This document shows positions 16,940 to 26,145 of a stretch of 64,000 nucleotides of DNA, in pieces. This stretch comes from Aureibaculum flavum (GTDB lineage: Bacteria > Bacteroidota > Bacteroidia > Flavobacteriales > Flavobacteriaceae), in NCBI RefSeq assembly GCF_016406085.1, contig NZ_JAEHFJ010000001.1, positions 727,538-791,537 on the forward strand. The letters run 5' to 3'. The notes beneath the pieces were generated by a model. That model had not been told where the DNA came from. It was given only the letters and a program-made list of their open reading frames with translations, and ran no database searches. Position 1 is the stretch's first letter. Each line of letters starts with the position of its first letter. Position numbers and translations under genes: made by a program.

Positions 16940-18419
16940 TTTTCTTACCAGCCAGCATTTTAATTTTTATATTCAATGCGGCAAATAACAAGGTCATAAA
17001 AGGACTTAACCAATTGAAAATTGCATAGATAAAATACTCACCTACACCAACACCTAAAACACTAGACTGATAAGCACCACAAGTATTCCATGGTATTAAA
17101 ACTGAAGTTACCGTACCTGAATCTTCTAAGGTTCTACTTAAATTCTCAGGAGCTAAGCCTTTATCTTCATAAGCCTTTTTAAACATTTTACCAGGTATTA
17201 CTATGGCTAAATACTGATCTGAAGCCACAATATTTAAACCTAAACAACTTACCACTGTTGCCGAAAATAAGCCAAAAACTGAAGAAGCCAAACTTAATAA
17301 GGCTTTTGTAATTCTGGCCAATGCACCAATACCATCCATTACACCACCAAAAACCATGGCACAAATAATTAAAATAATGGTCCAAAGCATACCTTCCATG
17401 CCTCCAGAACTAAATAGTTCATTCAATTTTTCATTTGTTGTAACAATCTCCGTATCTACAAAAACTGCATTAATAATGGATTGAAAATTACTTTCGGACA
17501 AATTACTTAAAATATCTGACTGAAAAATAAATGCAAAAACAGCGGCTAATAATACCCCTGCACTTAAGGCTATCAAAGGTTTTGTTTTCAATAAAATCAG
17601 CGTAATTACTGTTAAAGGAACAATGAACAAATAAGGTGATATGTGAAAGGTAGATTTTATGGTATCCAATAAATTACTTACGTCAGCATTACCATTAGTT
17701 TCTATAGTAGCACTTAGTATTCCAAAAACAATTAAAGTTATTATAATTGTCGGTACTGTTGTAATTGACATGTATTTTATATGCGTAAACAAATCTGTGC
17801 CTGCCATGGCAGGAGCAAGATTTGTTGTATCACTTAAAGGGGACATTTTATCACCAAAATAAGCTCCTGAAATTACAGCACCAGCAATCATTCCTGTAGG
17901 AATTCCCAGTGCAGTACCGATACCAACTAAGGCAATACCTACAGTTGCTGAAGTTGTCCAAGAACTGCCCGTTGCTATTGAAATAACTGCCGCTATAACA
18001 ACCGAAGCGGGTAAAAATATACTAGGACTTAATAATTGAAGACCATAATAAACCATTGCTGGAATAACCCCACTTACCAACCAAGTACCTGCCAAAGCAC
18101 CAACCAAAAACAAAATCATAATAGGAACAAAGACACTTTTCCAGTTTTCCCAAATTTCGGTAAGCATTATATGTAAAGGAACTTTATTGTAAAAACCTAC
18201 TATGGCGGCTATGCCTCCACCAATTAGCAAAATAAACTGATTCGAATATTCACCTAACCATTCCCCTTCTTTATAAAAAATATTATAGGCTAACAAGGCC
18301 ATTAATATTAAAACAGGAGTCAAAGCTTCCCAAATATTAAGTTCCTTATTATCTATTATTTTGTTATGTGTAACTTTAGAACTTATATCAATTTCAGAAA
18401 TATTCTTTTCGTCTTCCAT
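16932..18419 (-). CDS. nhaC: NhaC-family Na+/H+ antiporter
   Basis: About 495 residues from MEDEKNISEI at 18419; an upstream ATG at 18464 would add an unrelated 15-residue tail and is not favoured. Twelve or so membrane segments are visible. Diagnostic NhaC stretches: TGSSWTTSATVGIALVGIG, GAYFGDKMSPLSDTTNLAPA and a C-terminal VLIPWNTCGAYQSSVLGV. The protein exchanges Na+ for H+ across the inner membrane, common in marine bacteria. A substrate other than Na+ (lactate/malate exchange in some NhaC homologues) remains possible. Convergent with the porin gene. Confidence 0.9.
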   Translation of the reverse strand: MEDEKNISEIDISSKVTHNKIIDNKELNIWEALTPVLILMALLAYNIFYKEGEWLGEYSNQFILLIGGGIAAIVGFYNKVPLHIMLTEIWENWKSVFVPIMILFLVGALAGTWLVSGVIPAMVYYGLQLLSPSIFLPASVVIAAVISIATGSSWTTSATVGIALVGIGTALGIPTGMIAGAVISGAYFGDKMSPLSDTTNLAPAMAGTDLFTHIKYMSITTVPTIIITLIVFGILSATIETNGNADVSNLLDTIKSTFHISPYLFIVPLTVITLILLKTKPLIALSAGVLLAAVFAFIFQSDILSNLSESNFQSIINAVFVDTEIVTTNEKLNELFSSGGMEGMLWTIILIICAMVFGGVMDGIGALARITKALLSLASSVFGLFSATVVSCLGLNIVASDQYLAIVIPGKMFKKAYEDKGLAPENLSRTLEDSGTVTSVLIPWNTCGAYQSSVLGVGVGEYFIYAIFNWLSPFMTLLFAALNIKIKMLAGKKIK

Positions 18420-18565
18420 TAGGTTGGTTTTGTACTGTAATATTACGAAAAATACTAAAGACAATAAAAAGGTATTGGCATGTTAAATCTAAAAAGTAAA
18501 ACTCACTCACTACCAGTGAGTTAAATTTTTATTATTATCTTTAATGCAAACTAAACTAATTTATT

Positions 18566-19198
18566 ATGAACTTTTCAAAAAAAAATCACGAACATCAAAA
18601 GGGCAATTCTTTAATTGTGAATCAAAAATCTATTATTTATTTTACCCTTGGAATACTTGTAATGAGTACCGTTGCTTTTAATAAAGTTGAAAATAAAATC
18701 ACCAAAAACACTAACGTAAAAGCATATCTTGAAGTATTAAGTAACTCTAAGGCGTATACACTTCAAATAGCAGAGGCTATGCCTGCCGAAAAATATACAT
18801 ATAAACCAACGGACTCTGTAAGAAGCTTTGGAGAACAAATGGCTCATATTGCAACCTCATCAAAATTTTTAATTGCATTATTTGTAAAGGGAGAACCAAT
18901 GCCAAGTCAAGAAGATTTTGCTGCTGCCGCAAAAATGGAAAAGGAAATGGGAGTTTCAAAGGAAGCTTGTTTAAAAGCAATTTCAGAATCATATAATTTG
19001 GTTATTTCCACCTTTCAAAACATGAGTGATGAACAATTGGCTGAAACATTTGTAGTTCCTTTTGATCCGCAACAGCCTGCTTTTGCAAAAGAAAAAGCAT
19101 TTCAATTTATTGGTGAGCATACAGCACATCATAGAGGGCAAGCATTGGTATCTTTAAGAATGCAAGGCATTAAATCACCTGAATACAAGTTGTATTAA
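18566..19198 (+). CDS. DinB-like protein with N-terminal membrane segment
   Basis: 210 residues. A hydrophobic segment (IIYFTLGILVMSTVAF) near residues 25-41 is a signal anchor or uncleaved signal. The rest matches the DinB four-helix fold: an AMPAEKYTYKPTDSVRSFGE start, His in EQMAHIA, and HTAHHRGQ near the C-terminus; these three His positions form the metal site of the family. DinB proteins include thiol-dependent transferases and many of unknown function. Single gene with a terminator just behind it. Confidence 0.85.
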   Translation: MNFSKKNHEHQKGNSLIVNQKSIIYFTLGILVMSTVAFNKVENKITKNTNVKAYLEVLSNSKAYTLQIAEAMPAEKYTYKPTDSVRSFGEQMAHIATSSKFLIALFVKGEPMPSQEDFAAAAKMEKEMGVSKEACLKAISESYNLVISTFQNMSDEQLAETFVVPFDPQQPAFAKEKAFQFIGEHTAHHRGQALVSLRMQGIKSPEYKLY

Positions 19199-19204
19199 AA
19201 TCAG

Positions 19205-19238
19205 GAGACAGTTTGAAATTAAAATTTCAAACTGTCTC
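19205..19238. terminator. Bidirectional terminator between convergent genes
   Basis: Perfect 16-bp inverted repeat GAGACAGTTTGAAATT / AATTTCAAACTGTCTC with a 2-nt centre, directly after the DinB-like gene and touching the stop of the gene at 19238. T-runs are weak on either side. Confidence 0.65.
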
Positions 19239-19666
19239 TATATGCGGTAATAATCGCCTCTCCAGTTTTTTACTAATTCCTTAATTTCTTTTTCCGATAA
19301 TTTGTCTGCTACGGCTTTTTTTGCTAAATCTGGAAATTCTTCATCAGAAGCAAACCGTAGACCAATGATTTGACGCGTTGTTAGGTTACTATCTAAAGGT
19401 TTTCCTGACAAAACAAAATGTCTTAAATTTTCTTCCGCTCTGATAGCTCTATCTTGTGCTTTTAACGCAAACGTACGAGCAAAAAGTATAGCCAATATTA
19501 AAAGAAGAACAACCATTACCAATAATGTGGCACTATAAAAATTTTCCTCTGATGATTTTACAACATTAACAATGGTACCAATTAGTACAATTAAAGATAG
19601 TGGTATTGCAAAAAAATGATAAACTGGGCTAAAACGAGCGTGGTTTTTAAAATTTTGAGAGTTCAT
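19238..19666 (-). CDS. Small membrane protein (DUF6526-like)
   Basis: 142 residues with two membrane helices (FFAIPLSLIVLIGTIVNVV and ATLLVMVVLLLILAILFA), then a charged cytoplasmic tail with RAIRAEENLRHFVLSGKPLD and EFPDLAKKAVADKLSEKEIK. The opening QNFKNHARFSPVYHF is typical of a Bacteroidota family I recall as DUF6526. Function unknown. It ends at the shared hairpin with the DinB-like gene. Confidence 0.8.
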   Translation of the reverse strand: MNSQNFKNHARFSPVYHFFAIPLSLIVLIGTIVNVVKSSEENFYSATLLVMVVLLLILAILFARTFALKAQDRAIRAEENLRHFVLSGKPLDSNLTTRQIIGLRFASDEEFPDLAKKAVADKLSEKEIKELVKNWRGDYYRI

Positions 19667-19733
19667 AAGGGTAAGGTTTAGGTGAAATTAATGGTTTTAA
19701 ACTTAAAAAAATAAACGTAATACATAAAATATA

Positions 19734-20825
19734 CTAAACCTTAATAAAAATCTTCCGCTTATACATAATGTATCCCAACACTAAATAGAAGGTTATTACT
19801 GTTAAAGCATACATTAGTGATGCTAATTTGTCAATGGAAATCCAACTGGTATAAAAGGTTTGATATAACCATGAATGAATGCTTTGGTTATCCCCTATTT
19901 TAGTCAGATAGAACGTTTTTGCTATAAAACTTGATAAGAAAAATATGGTAATAGCATTACTTCCTACATATTTAAAAATAGTACCAATTTCTATTTTTTT
20001 AACATCGGTCACATAATAAACTAAGGCCAAAATTAGTGTTGCCCAACCACTAGTTACGAGCACAAAACTACTTGACCAAAGAGCTTTATTTAACGGAAAC
20101 CAAAGACTCCAAATATATCCAGTACATAATAAAACAGCCGCCGTAATTAATAAAAATTGCGTTTTCTTTATTTCTTTTGAAGCCAATACCTTCCCTATTA
20201 AAATTCCTATAATAGAGGTAACAATAGCGGGTAAGGTACTTAACAAACCTTCTGGATCATAATCATCTTTCCACATATGATTGCCCAATACATTTAAATC
20301 AATATAATTAGCCCAATTGTTTGAAGCTCTATCAAAAGTGGGTATGGAACCATCAGGTAATGGAACAAAGCCCAAAAATAACCAGTAACCTAATAAAACA
20401 AATAGACCAATAGCACATAACTTCTTCCAATCAAAATTGAGAAATAAAATCGCCGCAATAAAGAACACGACACCTATTCTTTGTAAAACACCAGGAAACC
20501 TCAACGATTCGAAACTTTTAAAAAACGGGAAATAAGGTAAAAACCACCCTAGAAATAAACCTAGACCTATTAATTTTAAACTTCTAATGGTTATTTTTTT
20601 ATACGTTAACCACGTATTTGGCTTGTTTTTATACGCGTAAGAAATTGAAATACCAACAATATATAAAAAGAAAGGAAAAACTAAATCAGTTGGTGTCAAC
20701 CCATGCCATTCTGCATGCATAAGTGGTGGATAAATACTCCCCCAACTTCCTGGATTATTCACCATAATCATAGCAACTATGGTTAAACCCCTTAGTATAT
20801 CTACAGATTCAACTCTATTTTTCAT
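19734..20825 (-). CDS. NagX-like / HGSNAT-like multi-pass membrane protein (DUF5009)
   Basis: 363 residues, about ten membrane helices. The opening RVESVDILRGLTIVAMIMVN and EWHGLTPTDLVFPFFLYIVG are hallmarks of the DUF5009/heparan-alpha-glucosaminide N-acetyltransferase-like group; the proposed active His is in the HAEWHG stretch. In GlcNAc-utilisation loci of other bacteria a homologue (NagX) lies beside the GlcNAc transporter NagP, as here, 17 bp downstream of the transporter gene. Role inferred: transport or acetylation of amino sugars released by the upstream enzymes. The exact reaction is not established. Confidence 0.82.
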   Translation of the reverse strand: MKNRVESVDILRGLTIVAMIMVNNPGSWGSIYPPLMHAEWHGLTPTDLVFPFFLYIVGISISYAYKNKPNTWLTYKKITIRSLKLIGLGLFLGWFLPYFPFFKSFESLRFPGVLQRIGVVFFIAAILFLNFDWKKLCAIGLFVLLGYWLFLGFVPLPDGSIPTFDRASNNWANYIDLNVLGNHMWKDDYDPEGLLSTLPAIVTSIIGILIGKVLASKEIKKTQFLLITAAVLLCTGYIWSLWFPLNKALWSSSFVLVTSGWATLILALVYYVTDVKKIEIGTIFKYVGSNAITIFFLSSFIAKTFYLTKIGDNQSIHSWLYQTFYTSWISIDKLASLMYALTVITFYLVLGYIMYKRKIFIKV

Positions 20826-20842
20826 GATTTAAAAAGTTAAAA

Positions 20843-22159
20843 TTACTTCTTTTTAAAACCTAGTTTATGTCCCCAAACGGCATAATATAAAATAATTACA
20901 TAACAAGGTAAAAGAATCCAATAACTACTATTTGCAGATGTTGCCATCGCTTCAGCTTCAGAAATACCATTTGCAATCAATTCGTGTTTACCAGAATCTA
21001 CCAGTCTACCATATAATGGCGGAATGATCGCCCCACCAGAAATAGCCATCACCAATAAAGCGGAAGCTGTTTTTGTGAACTTTCCTAATCCATGTAAGGT
21101 CAAAGGCCATACTGCTGGCCAAACCAATGCATTAGCAATACCTAAAGCCGCTACAAACAATACTGATGTAAAACCCGTAGTCAATAAAATACAAACAGAA
21201 AAGATAATACCTAGTACTGCACTAATTCTTAGTGCAAGACCCTGACTTAAATATTTAGGTATCAAAAACACACCTAAGGCATACATAAACACCATTGCAC
21301 CTAAAGTAAATGAAGTGAATTTACTAGCCTCATCTGCAGGAATACCAAGTGATAGACCGTAAGCAATAATTGAATCACCAGCAATAACTTCGGCTCCTAC
21401 ATAAACAAATAAAGTTAACACACCCAACCATAAATGTGGGAATTGAAAAATACTAGTTTTAGCTGTTTCTCCTTCTGCAACTTCCTCGTCTTCATCACCT
21501 TCTAATTCTGGTAACGGAGCTTTCAATACTAATAATCCGAAAAGGAATAGTATAACAGCCATTATTATATATGGCATTACAACACTATTGGCCATTGTAT
21601 CTAAAAGTTGCATCTTCTCTTCTGAAGAAACGGTACTCACTTTTTCTTTTATATCATCTATACCCGATAACAGTAATGCTCCAAAAACTATTGACCCTAA
21701 AGATCCTGCCACTTTATTAGCAATACCCATCATTGCAATCCGTTTTGCCCCACTTTCAATAGGTCCTAATATGGTTATATATGGGTTTGCTGCAGTTTGT
21801 AATAAAGTCATCCCCGTACCTTGAATAAAGATACCTGCCAAAAACATCCAATAGGTTCTTGCTTCAGCAGCGGGAATAAACACAAGTGCTCCAACAGCCA
21901 TTAAAATTAAACCAATGGACATCCCCTTTTTATATCCTACTTTTTTTAACAAATAAGATGATGGTAAAGCCATTACTACAAAGGCGATATATGAAGCTGA
22001 TGCTACTAAATAAGATTGTGAATCGGTTAACTCATTAATAGTTTTCATAAATGGAATTAAAACGCCATTTATCCAAGTTACAAATCCGAAAATGAAGAAC
22101 ATAGCTCCAATAATCAGCATTGGTATTAGGTTACTGTTGCTTTTAGTAGGGGTTGTCAT
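20843..22159 (-). CDS. nagP: MFS sugar:H+ symporter, NagP/FucP type
   Basis: 438 residues, twelve membrane segments with a charged central loop (ELEGDEDEEVAEGE). The opening IGAMFFIFGFVTWINGVLIP and LLQTAANPYITILGP are characteristic of the FucP/GlcP/NagP branch of the major facilitator superfamily. Given the pairing with a NagX-like protein and a GH20 hexosaminidase in the same locus, N-acetylglucosamine or N-acetylgalactosamine is the likely substrate; L-fucose is the alternative because of the GH29 gene. The 200-bp gap upstream contains no recognised gene and could hold a separate promoter. Confidence 0.85.
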   Translation of the reverse strand: MTTPTKSNSNLIPMLIIGAMFFIFGFVTWINGVLIPFMKTINELTDSQSYLVASASYIAFVVMALPSSYLLKKVGYKKGMSIGLILMAVGALVFIPAAEARTYWMFLAGIFIQGTGMTLLQTAANPYITILGPIESGAKRIAMMGIANKVAGSLGSIVFGALLLSGIDDIKEKVSTVSSEEKMQLLDTMANSVVMPYIIMAVILFLFGLLVLKAPLPELEGDEDEEVAEGETAKTSIFQFPHLWLGVLTLFVYVGAEVIAGDSIIAYGLSLGIPADEASKFTSFTLGAMVFMYALGVFLIPKYLSQGLALRISAVLGIIFSVCILLTTGFTSVLFVAALGIANALVWPAVWPLTLHGLGKFTKTASALLVMAISGGAIIPPLYGRLVDSGKHELIANGISEAEAMATSANSSYWILLPCYVIILYYAVWGHKLGFKKK

Positions 22160-22358
22160 AAAGTATAAATTATAGGTTGATTTTTAAAAGATGGTAATGT
22201 ACTAAAATTATTGAATATTTCGTACAATTTTCTACAATTGACTTTGCAACAACGTCCAACAAGATATTAGAACCTACCAATATAATAACTAAATAAATGT
22301 AATAAGCACATTTAAAATTAGTTACTTAGATTACCTACAACTTTTAAAACTTGACTTT

Positions 22359-24515
22359 CTAGTTTATTACAAACCAAGTATATCCATTAGCTGGAATTTT
22401 CACACTTAAATCAACCTCATAATTTCGATTCAACTCATATTTTTTTCCTTTTTTCTTACCTTTTTCGGCAATAGTAGCAAATTCTGTTAAACCGGTATAG
22501 TATAATGGTACTTTTATAACTTCGTCTATAGTATTTTCTGTAGGATTGAATAACATAATAAAACCTTTTTCAGAATTATCAGGATTGGCATGCATAAATC
22601 CATCCCACGACCTTCCATCTGGTCTTCTTAAATGAATAATGTCTGAATTTAGAATTTCTCTATATTTTTTATAATGAGCTATTTGTTCAATAACGAGCTC
22701 TTTTGTTTTTTCTGTATCGTATAAACGTGGACCGCGATAACACGCTTGTACACCTGAACCGTAATTCTGAACCATATGCTTTTCATAATCGAGTAAATGT
22801 TTGCTTAAAGGCTCTAAAGTAGCTTCTTCTCCCCCTCCATGATATTCAGTCAACGGAACAAATGTCCATGCCATAGACGGTGTTTTTTCCCAAGTACCAT
22901 CATAAATATTTTGTCTACCTAACATAATTTGCTGCTCTCTTGGTAACGACCAATTTACTTCTCGATACCCAATACCACATTTATTTGAACCGTTTAAATA
23001 ATAAAAATCAGGAGCATTTAAATAAATTCTTTTGTCCTTTAACCAATGATAAAATTCAGTGGTCATTTTCCATTGTTCCCACTGCGAATCTTCATAACCC
23101 TTATGATGTTTATGAGTTGTTGATGCACAGAAATCACCGGGAAAAGGCCCGTCGTGTTCTAATAAGTCAAAACCTGTTTTATCTATAAAATATTTTAACC
23201 TTTCTAAATAACCTTCTCCCCATTCAGTTGCCAAACAAGGTGCATTACCAAACTTTGCTCCCCCTGGTTTTCCTGTTTCCTTATCAATTACATCAACAGC
23301 ATCACTAATTTTCCTACTTGAAAAAAGTGAATACCCACCCAATTCAATTCCTTTACCATGAGCGTAATCTGCTAGATTTTTGAATTTTTGAATATTTACA
23401 GCGGTTGTATCTTCCATATCTAAACCACTACCAAAACTTAATATTACCATTTCATATCCTGTCTCCTTACATTGATCTATAGCAGAAACAACTTCAGTAG
23501 AATCTGTACTTGTTAAATGCATAAAAATGGGGTTCTCCGTTGACCATGGAGCTAATAAACGATACATTTTACGTTTACTTAACGAATTCCGTTCTCTGTC
23601 CGTTCCATCTAATAATAATTCATAAGTATGAAAACTTTCAAAGCTTTCCTTTGGCTGTAAGCGTTTGTTCGGACCAACTTTTAATTTACTTTCAAGTAAA
23701 CACGGTGTTTCCATGTTCCAATTTACTTGCGAAGTATACTCGGGATCTTTTTCATAAAAAATGGTATGGTTGGCTGAACTCGCTGAAAATCCTCCAAAAG
23801 CGTAATCACTTTCTACATGCATGTTTGGACGCATCCATTGCTCAGGTTTATCTACAGCATTTTCTGCCTCAGGAAAAGCCAACATTTCGTTTTTAAATCC
23901 ATCAATAGTAACCGCTCTATCACTATTATTCTCAATAGTAATCCATTTAGAAATTAATGGAGCTCCATTATAAATTTCATAATGTACAAATACTTTTATC
24001 TTTTTTAAATCAGCAGATTTATGTTTAAATTCCAATACAATTTCTCTACCTGTTGCAAATCCTTTGGTAGCTAAATTAAACTCCTTATTCTTACTCCATT
24101 TTATTTTTCTATCAATTGGGTTATTGGTGTAATTTTTAAACTGAAAAGCAGATTCATCAGTTTCTAAGTCATCAATCCATTCATTTTTCAAATAACCATG
24201 TTCTTTAAGTCCGGTTAATCCACCTACCGCATATACCTTACCATCAATTGTAACTTCAGCTTCTGGTTTAATGCTTCTTAACATATTTTCACCAGTAACA
24301 TCATTCCGAAATTCAACCGTAGCGGCGTTAGGACTCATCCTTATCTTTCTAGTTATAAGACCATTAGTCAATACAATATCTTTACCCTTATTAAAAATTT
24401 GAGCTTCATAAACTGTGTTGTCAATAAGCCAATCATTAGCATTTTCAACGATGAATGTAAAACTTAAAACAAAGGTAATACTAAGTAGAGCTGCTATTTT
24501 TAGGAATGATTTCAT
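22359..24515 (-). CDS. Secreted glycoside hydrolase-like protein, family unassigned
   Basis: About 718 residues from the Met at 24515, with a Sec signal (FLKIAALLSITFVLSFTFI). Residues 30-290 look like a beta-sandwich with NGLITRKIRMSPNAATVEF. A (beta/alpha) barrel follows, with FDLLEHDGPFPGDFC (Asp455), NAPDFYYLNGSNKCGIGYRE and a C-terminal beta domain. The layout and the LLEHDG strand end resemble clan GH-D alpha-galactosidase-like enzymes (GH27/36), where an Asp at this position is the nucleophile. I could not place it in a named family. Likely an exo-acting alpha-glycosidase, possibly on alpha-GalNAc or alpha-Gal. Twenty bp or so downstream of a sulfatase gene, in the same operon. Confidence 0.75.
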   Translation of the reverse strand: MKSFLKIAALLSITFVLSFTFIVENANDWLIDNTVYEAQIFNKGKDIVLTNGLITRKIRMSPNAATVEFRNDVTGENMLRSIKPEAEVTIDGKVYAVGGLTGLKEHGYLKNEWIDDLETDESAFQFKNYTNNPIDRKIKWSKNKEFNLATKGFATGREIVLEFKHKSADLKKIKVFVHYEIYNGAPLISKWITIENNSDRAVTIDGFKNEMLAFPEAENAVDKPEQWMRPNMHVESDYAFGGFSASSANHTIFYEKDPEYTSQVNWNMETPCLLESKLKVGPNKRLQPKESFESFHTYELLLDGTDRERNSLSKRKMYRLLAPWSTENPIFMHLTSTDSTEVVSAIDQCKETGYEMVILSFGSGLDMEDTTAVNIQKFKNLADYAHGKGIELGGYSLFSSRKISDAVDVIDKETGKPGGAKFGNAPCLATEWGEGYLERLKYFIDKTGFDLLEHDGPFPGDFCASTTHKHHKGYEDSQWEQWKMTTEFYHWLKDKRIYLNAPDFYYLNGSNKCGIGYREVNWSLPREQQIMLGRQNIYDGTWEKTPSMAWTFVPLTEYHGGGEEATLEPLSKHLLDYEKHMVQNYGSGVQACYRGPRLYDTEKTKELVIEQIAHYKKYREILNSDIIHLRRPDGRSWDGFMHANPDNSEKGFIMLFNPTENTIDEVIKVPLYYTGLTEFATIAEKGKKKGKKYELNRNYEVDLSVKIPANGYTWFVIN

Positions 24516-24577
24516 TTTTAATTGGTTGTTGATTAAAGTATTTAATACATAACGCACAGTATATCTATTTGTTTCAA

Positions 24578-26134
24578 TTAGTTTAAAACCTCAGCGGGAT
24601 AAGGGATCTGTTTTCCATTCTTTTTATTCGCGGGAATTTGAGCTTTTACTTCTTTTAAATAATCTGTCAAAATTATTGCCAATGCTTTCGCTTTTTCAGG
24701 ATTTATCTCGACTAAGTTCTTCAACTCACCAATATCTTCTGTAATATTAAATAATTCCAATTTCTGATTTTTATAAAAATAGATCAATTTCCAATCACCT
24801 AAACGCACTGCACTACTTGCCCCAATACCAGGCCCTGAGACTCCCCATTCATTAGGATAGTGCCAAAATAAAGGACGTTCATTTGTGTTTGTTTTTTCTT
24901 CTCTTAATATGGGAATAAAACTCTGTCCATCAACTTCCTGAACTGTTTTAGGGTTTTGAATTCCGGCCATTTCAAGGATGGTTGGATAAAAATCTTCAAT
25001 AATTACATAATCATCAGTAACGGATTTTTCTTTTACTTTCCCCGGCCATTTAACCAACATGGGTTCTCTAATTCCCCCTTCATAAGCTGAACCTTTACCA
25101 CTATTTAATGGCTTATTATGCGTATTTGGTTTTCCTCCTCTAGCCAAAGCACTTAGCCCACCATTATCGGACATAAAAAGAATAATGGTATTGTCAACAA
25201 TATTTTTCTCCTCAAGAAAATCCATAATATCTCCTAAACTTTTATCCATACCCTCAATCATTGAGGCATATTTAGCTTCAGTAGAATCTATACCTTTCTC
25301 GTAATATTTTTGAACAAATCTATCATCACCCATTATCGGGCTATGGATGGCATAATGTGACATATACAAGAAAAACGGTTGCTGCTTTTGCACGGCAGTA
25401 TCAACTGCCTTAATAGCTTCTATGGTAATGGCTTCCGTTAAAAAAATGTCTTTTCCATGGTATTGTTCTAATCCTGGTACTGCCCATTTTTCCTGGCCTT
25501 TCTTACCATTTCCAAAATTATCTAAACCGTAATAACTCGCCGGAGCACCAGCTGCATGACCTGCAATATTTACATCAAAACCTAAATTCAATGGGTTTTC
25601 ACCTGGTGTACCAATTGCACCTAGGTGTGCCTTTCCTGAATGAATTGTATAATAACCCGCATCATTTAATACCTGTGGCAATGGTGTGGCATAAACAGCG
25701 TTTTTGTCTCCTGCTACCGGACTCATACCATTAACATTCCAATTTGGAAATGACAAGGTTTTATGATTTGATTCCATAGGTTGTATAGCATCTTTATTTA
25801 AAGTCCAATTAGTAACTTGATGTTTAGCAGCATTCATACCAGTCATTAAACTTATCCGTGTTGGTGAACAGACCGCAGTGGCATAGGCTTGCGTGAATTT
25901 CATTCCTTCATTTGCCAATCGTTCCATGTTTGGTGTTTGATACAAATCATTAAAAGGTGTACGTTTATTCCAAAACGGAACGGAAGTATCTTGCCAGCCC
26001 ATATCATCAACTAAGAAAAGAACGATGTTGGGTTGATTAATTTTAATGGTTTCTTTTTTTTCCTTGTCTTTTGGTTTGCAACTCACCACCAATAAAAGAG
26101 TGAAAATTGCATAAATTATATTTATTTTTCTCAT
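24578..26134 (-). CDS. Sulfatase, formylglycine type (S1), lipoprotein
   Basis: 518 residues. Lipoprotein signal (LLLVVSCKP, Cys19), then the alkaline-phosphatase-like sulfatase fold: metal site NIVLFLVDDMGWQD, the modification motif CSPTR (Cys89-Arg93, Cys oxidised to formylglycine by an anaerobic or FGE-type maturase not in this window), GKAHLG, and FMSDNGG. It removes sulfate from a glycan. Twelve bp downstream of the GH29 gene and just upstream of the unassigned hydrolase, so it probably acts in the same degradation chain. Regioselectivity cannot be read from the sequence. Confidence 0.93.
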   Translation of the reverse strand: MRKINIIYAIFTLLLVVSCKPKDKEKKETIKINQPNIVLFLVDDMGWQDTSVPFWNKRTPFNDLYQTPNMERLANEGMKFTQAYATAVCSPTRISLMTGMNAAKHQVTNWTLNKDAIQPMESNHKTLSFPNWNVNGMSPVAGDKNAVYATPLPQVLNDAGYYTIHSGKAHLGAIGTPGENPLNLGFDVNIAGHAAGAPASYYGLDNFGNGKKGQEKWAVPGLEQYHGKDIFLTEAITIEAIKAVDTAVQKQQPFFLYMSHYAIHSPIMGDDRFVQKYYEKGIDSTEAKYASMIEGMDKSLGDIMDFLEEKNIVDNTIILFMSDNGGLSALARGGKPNTHNKPLNSGKGSAYEGGIREPMLVKWPGKVKEKSVTDDYVIIEDFYPTILEMAGIQNPKTVQEVDGQSFIPILREEKTNTNERPLFWHYPNEWGVSGPGIGASSAVRLGDWKLIYFYKNQKLELFNITEDIGELKNLVEINPEKAKALAIILTDYLKEVKAQIPANKKNGKQIPYPAEVLN

Positions 26135-26145
26135 AACTTAGTTTT

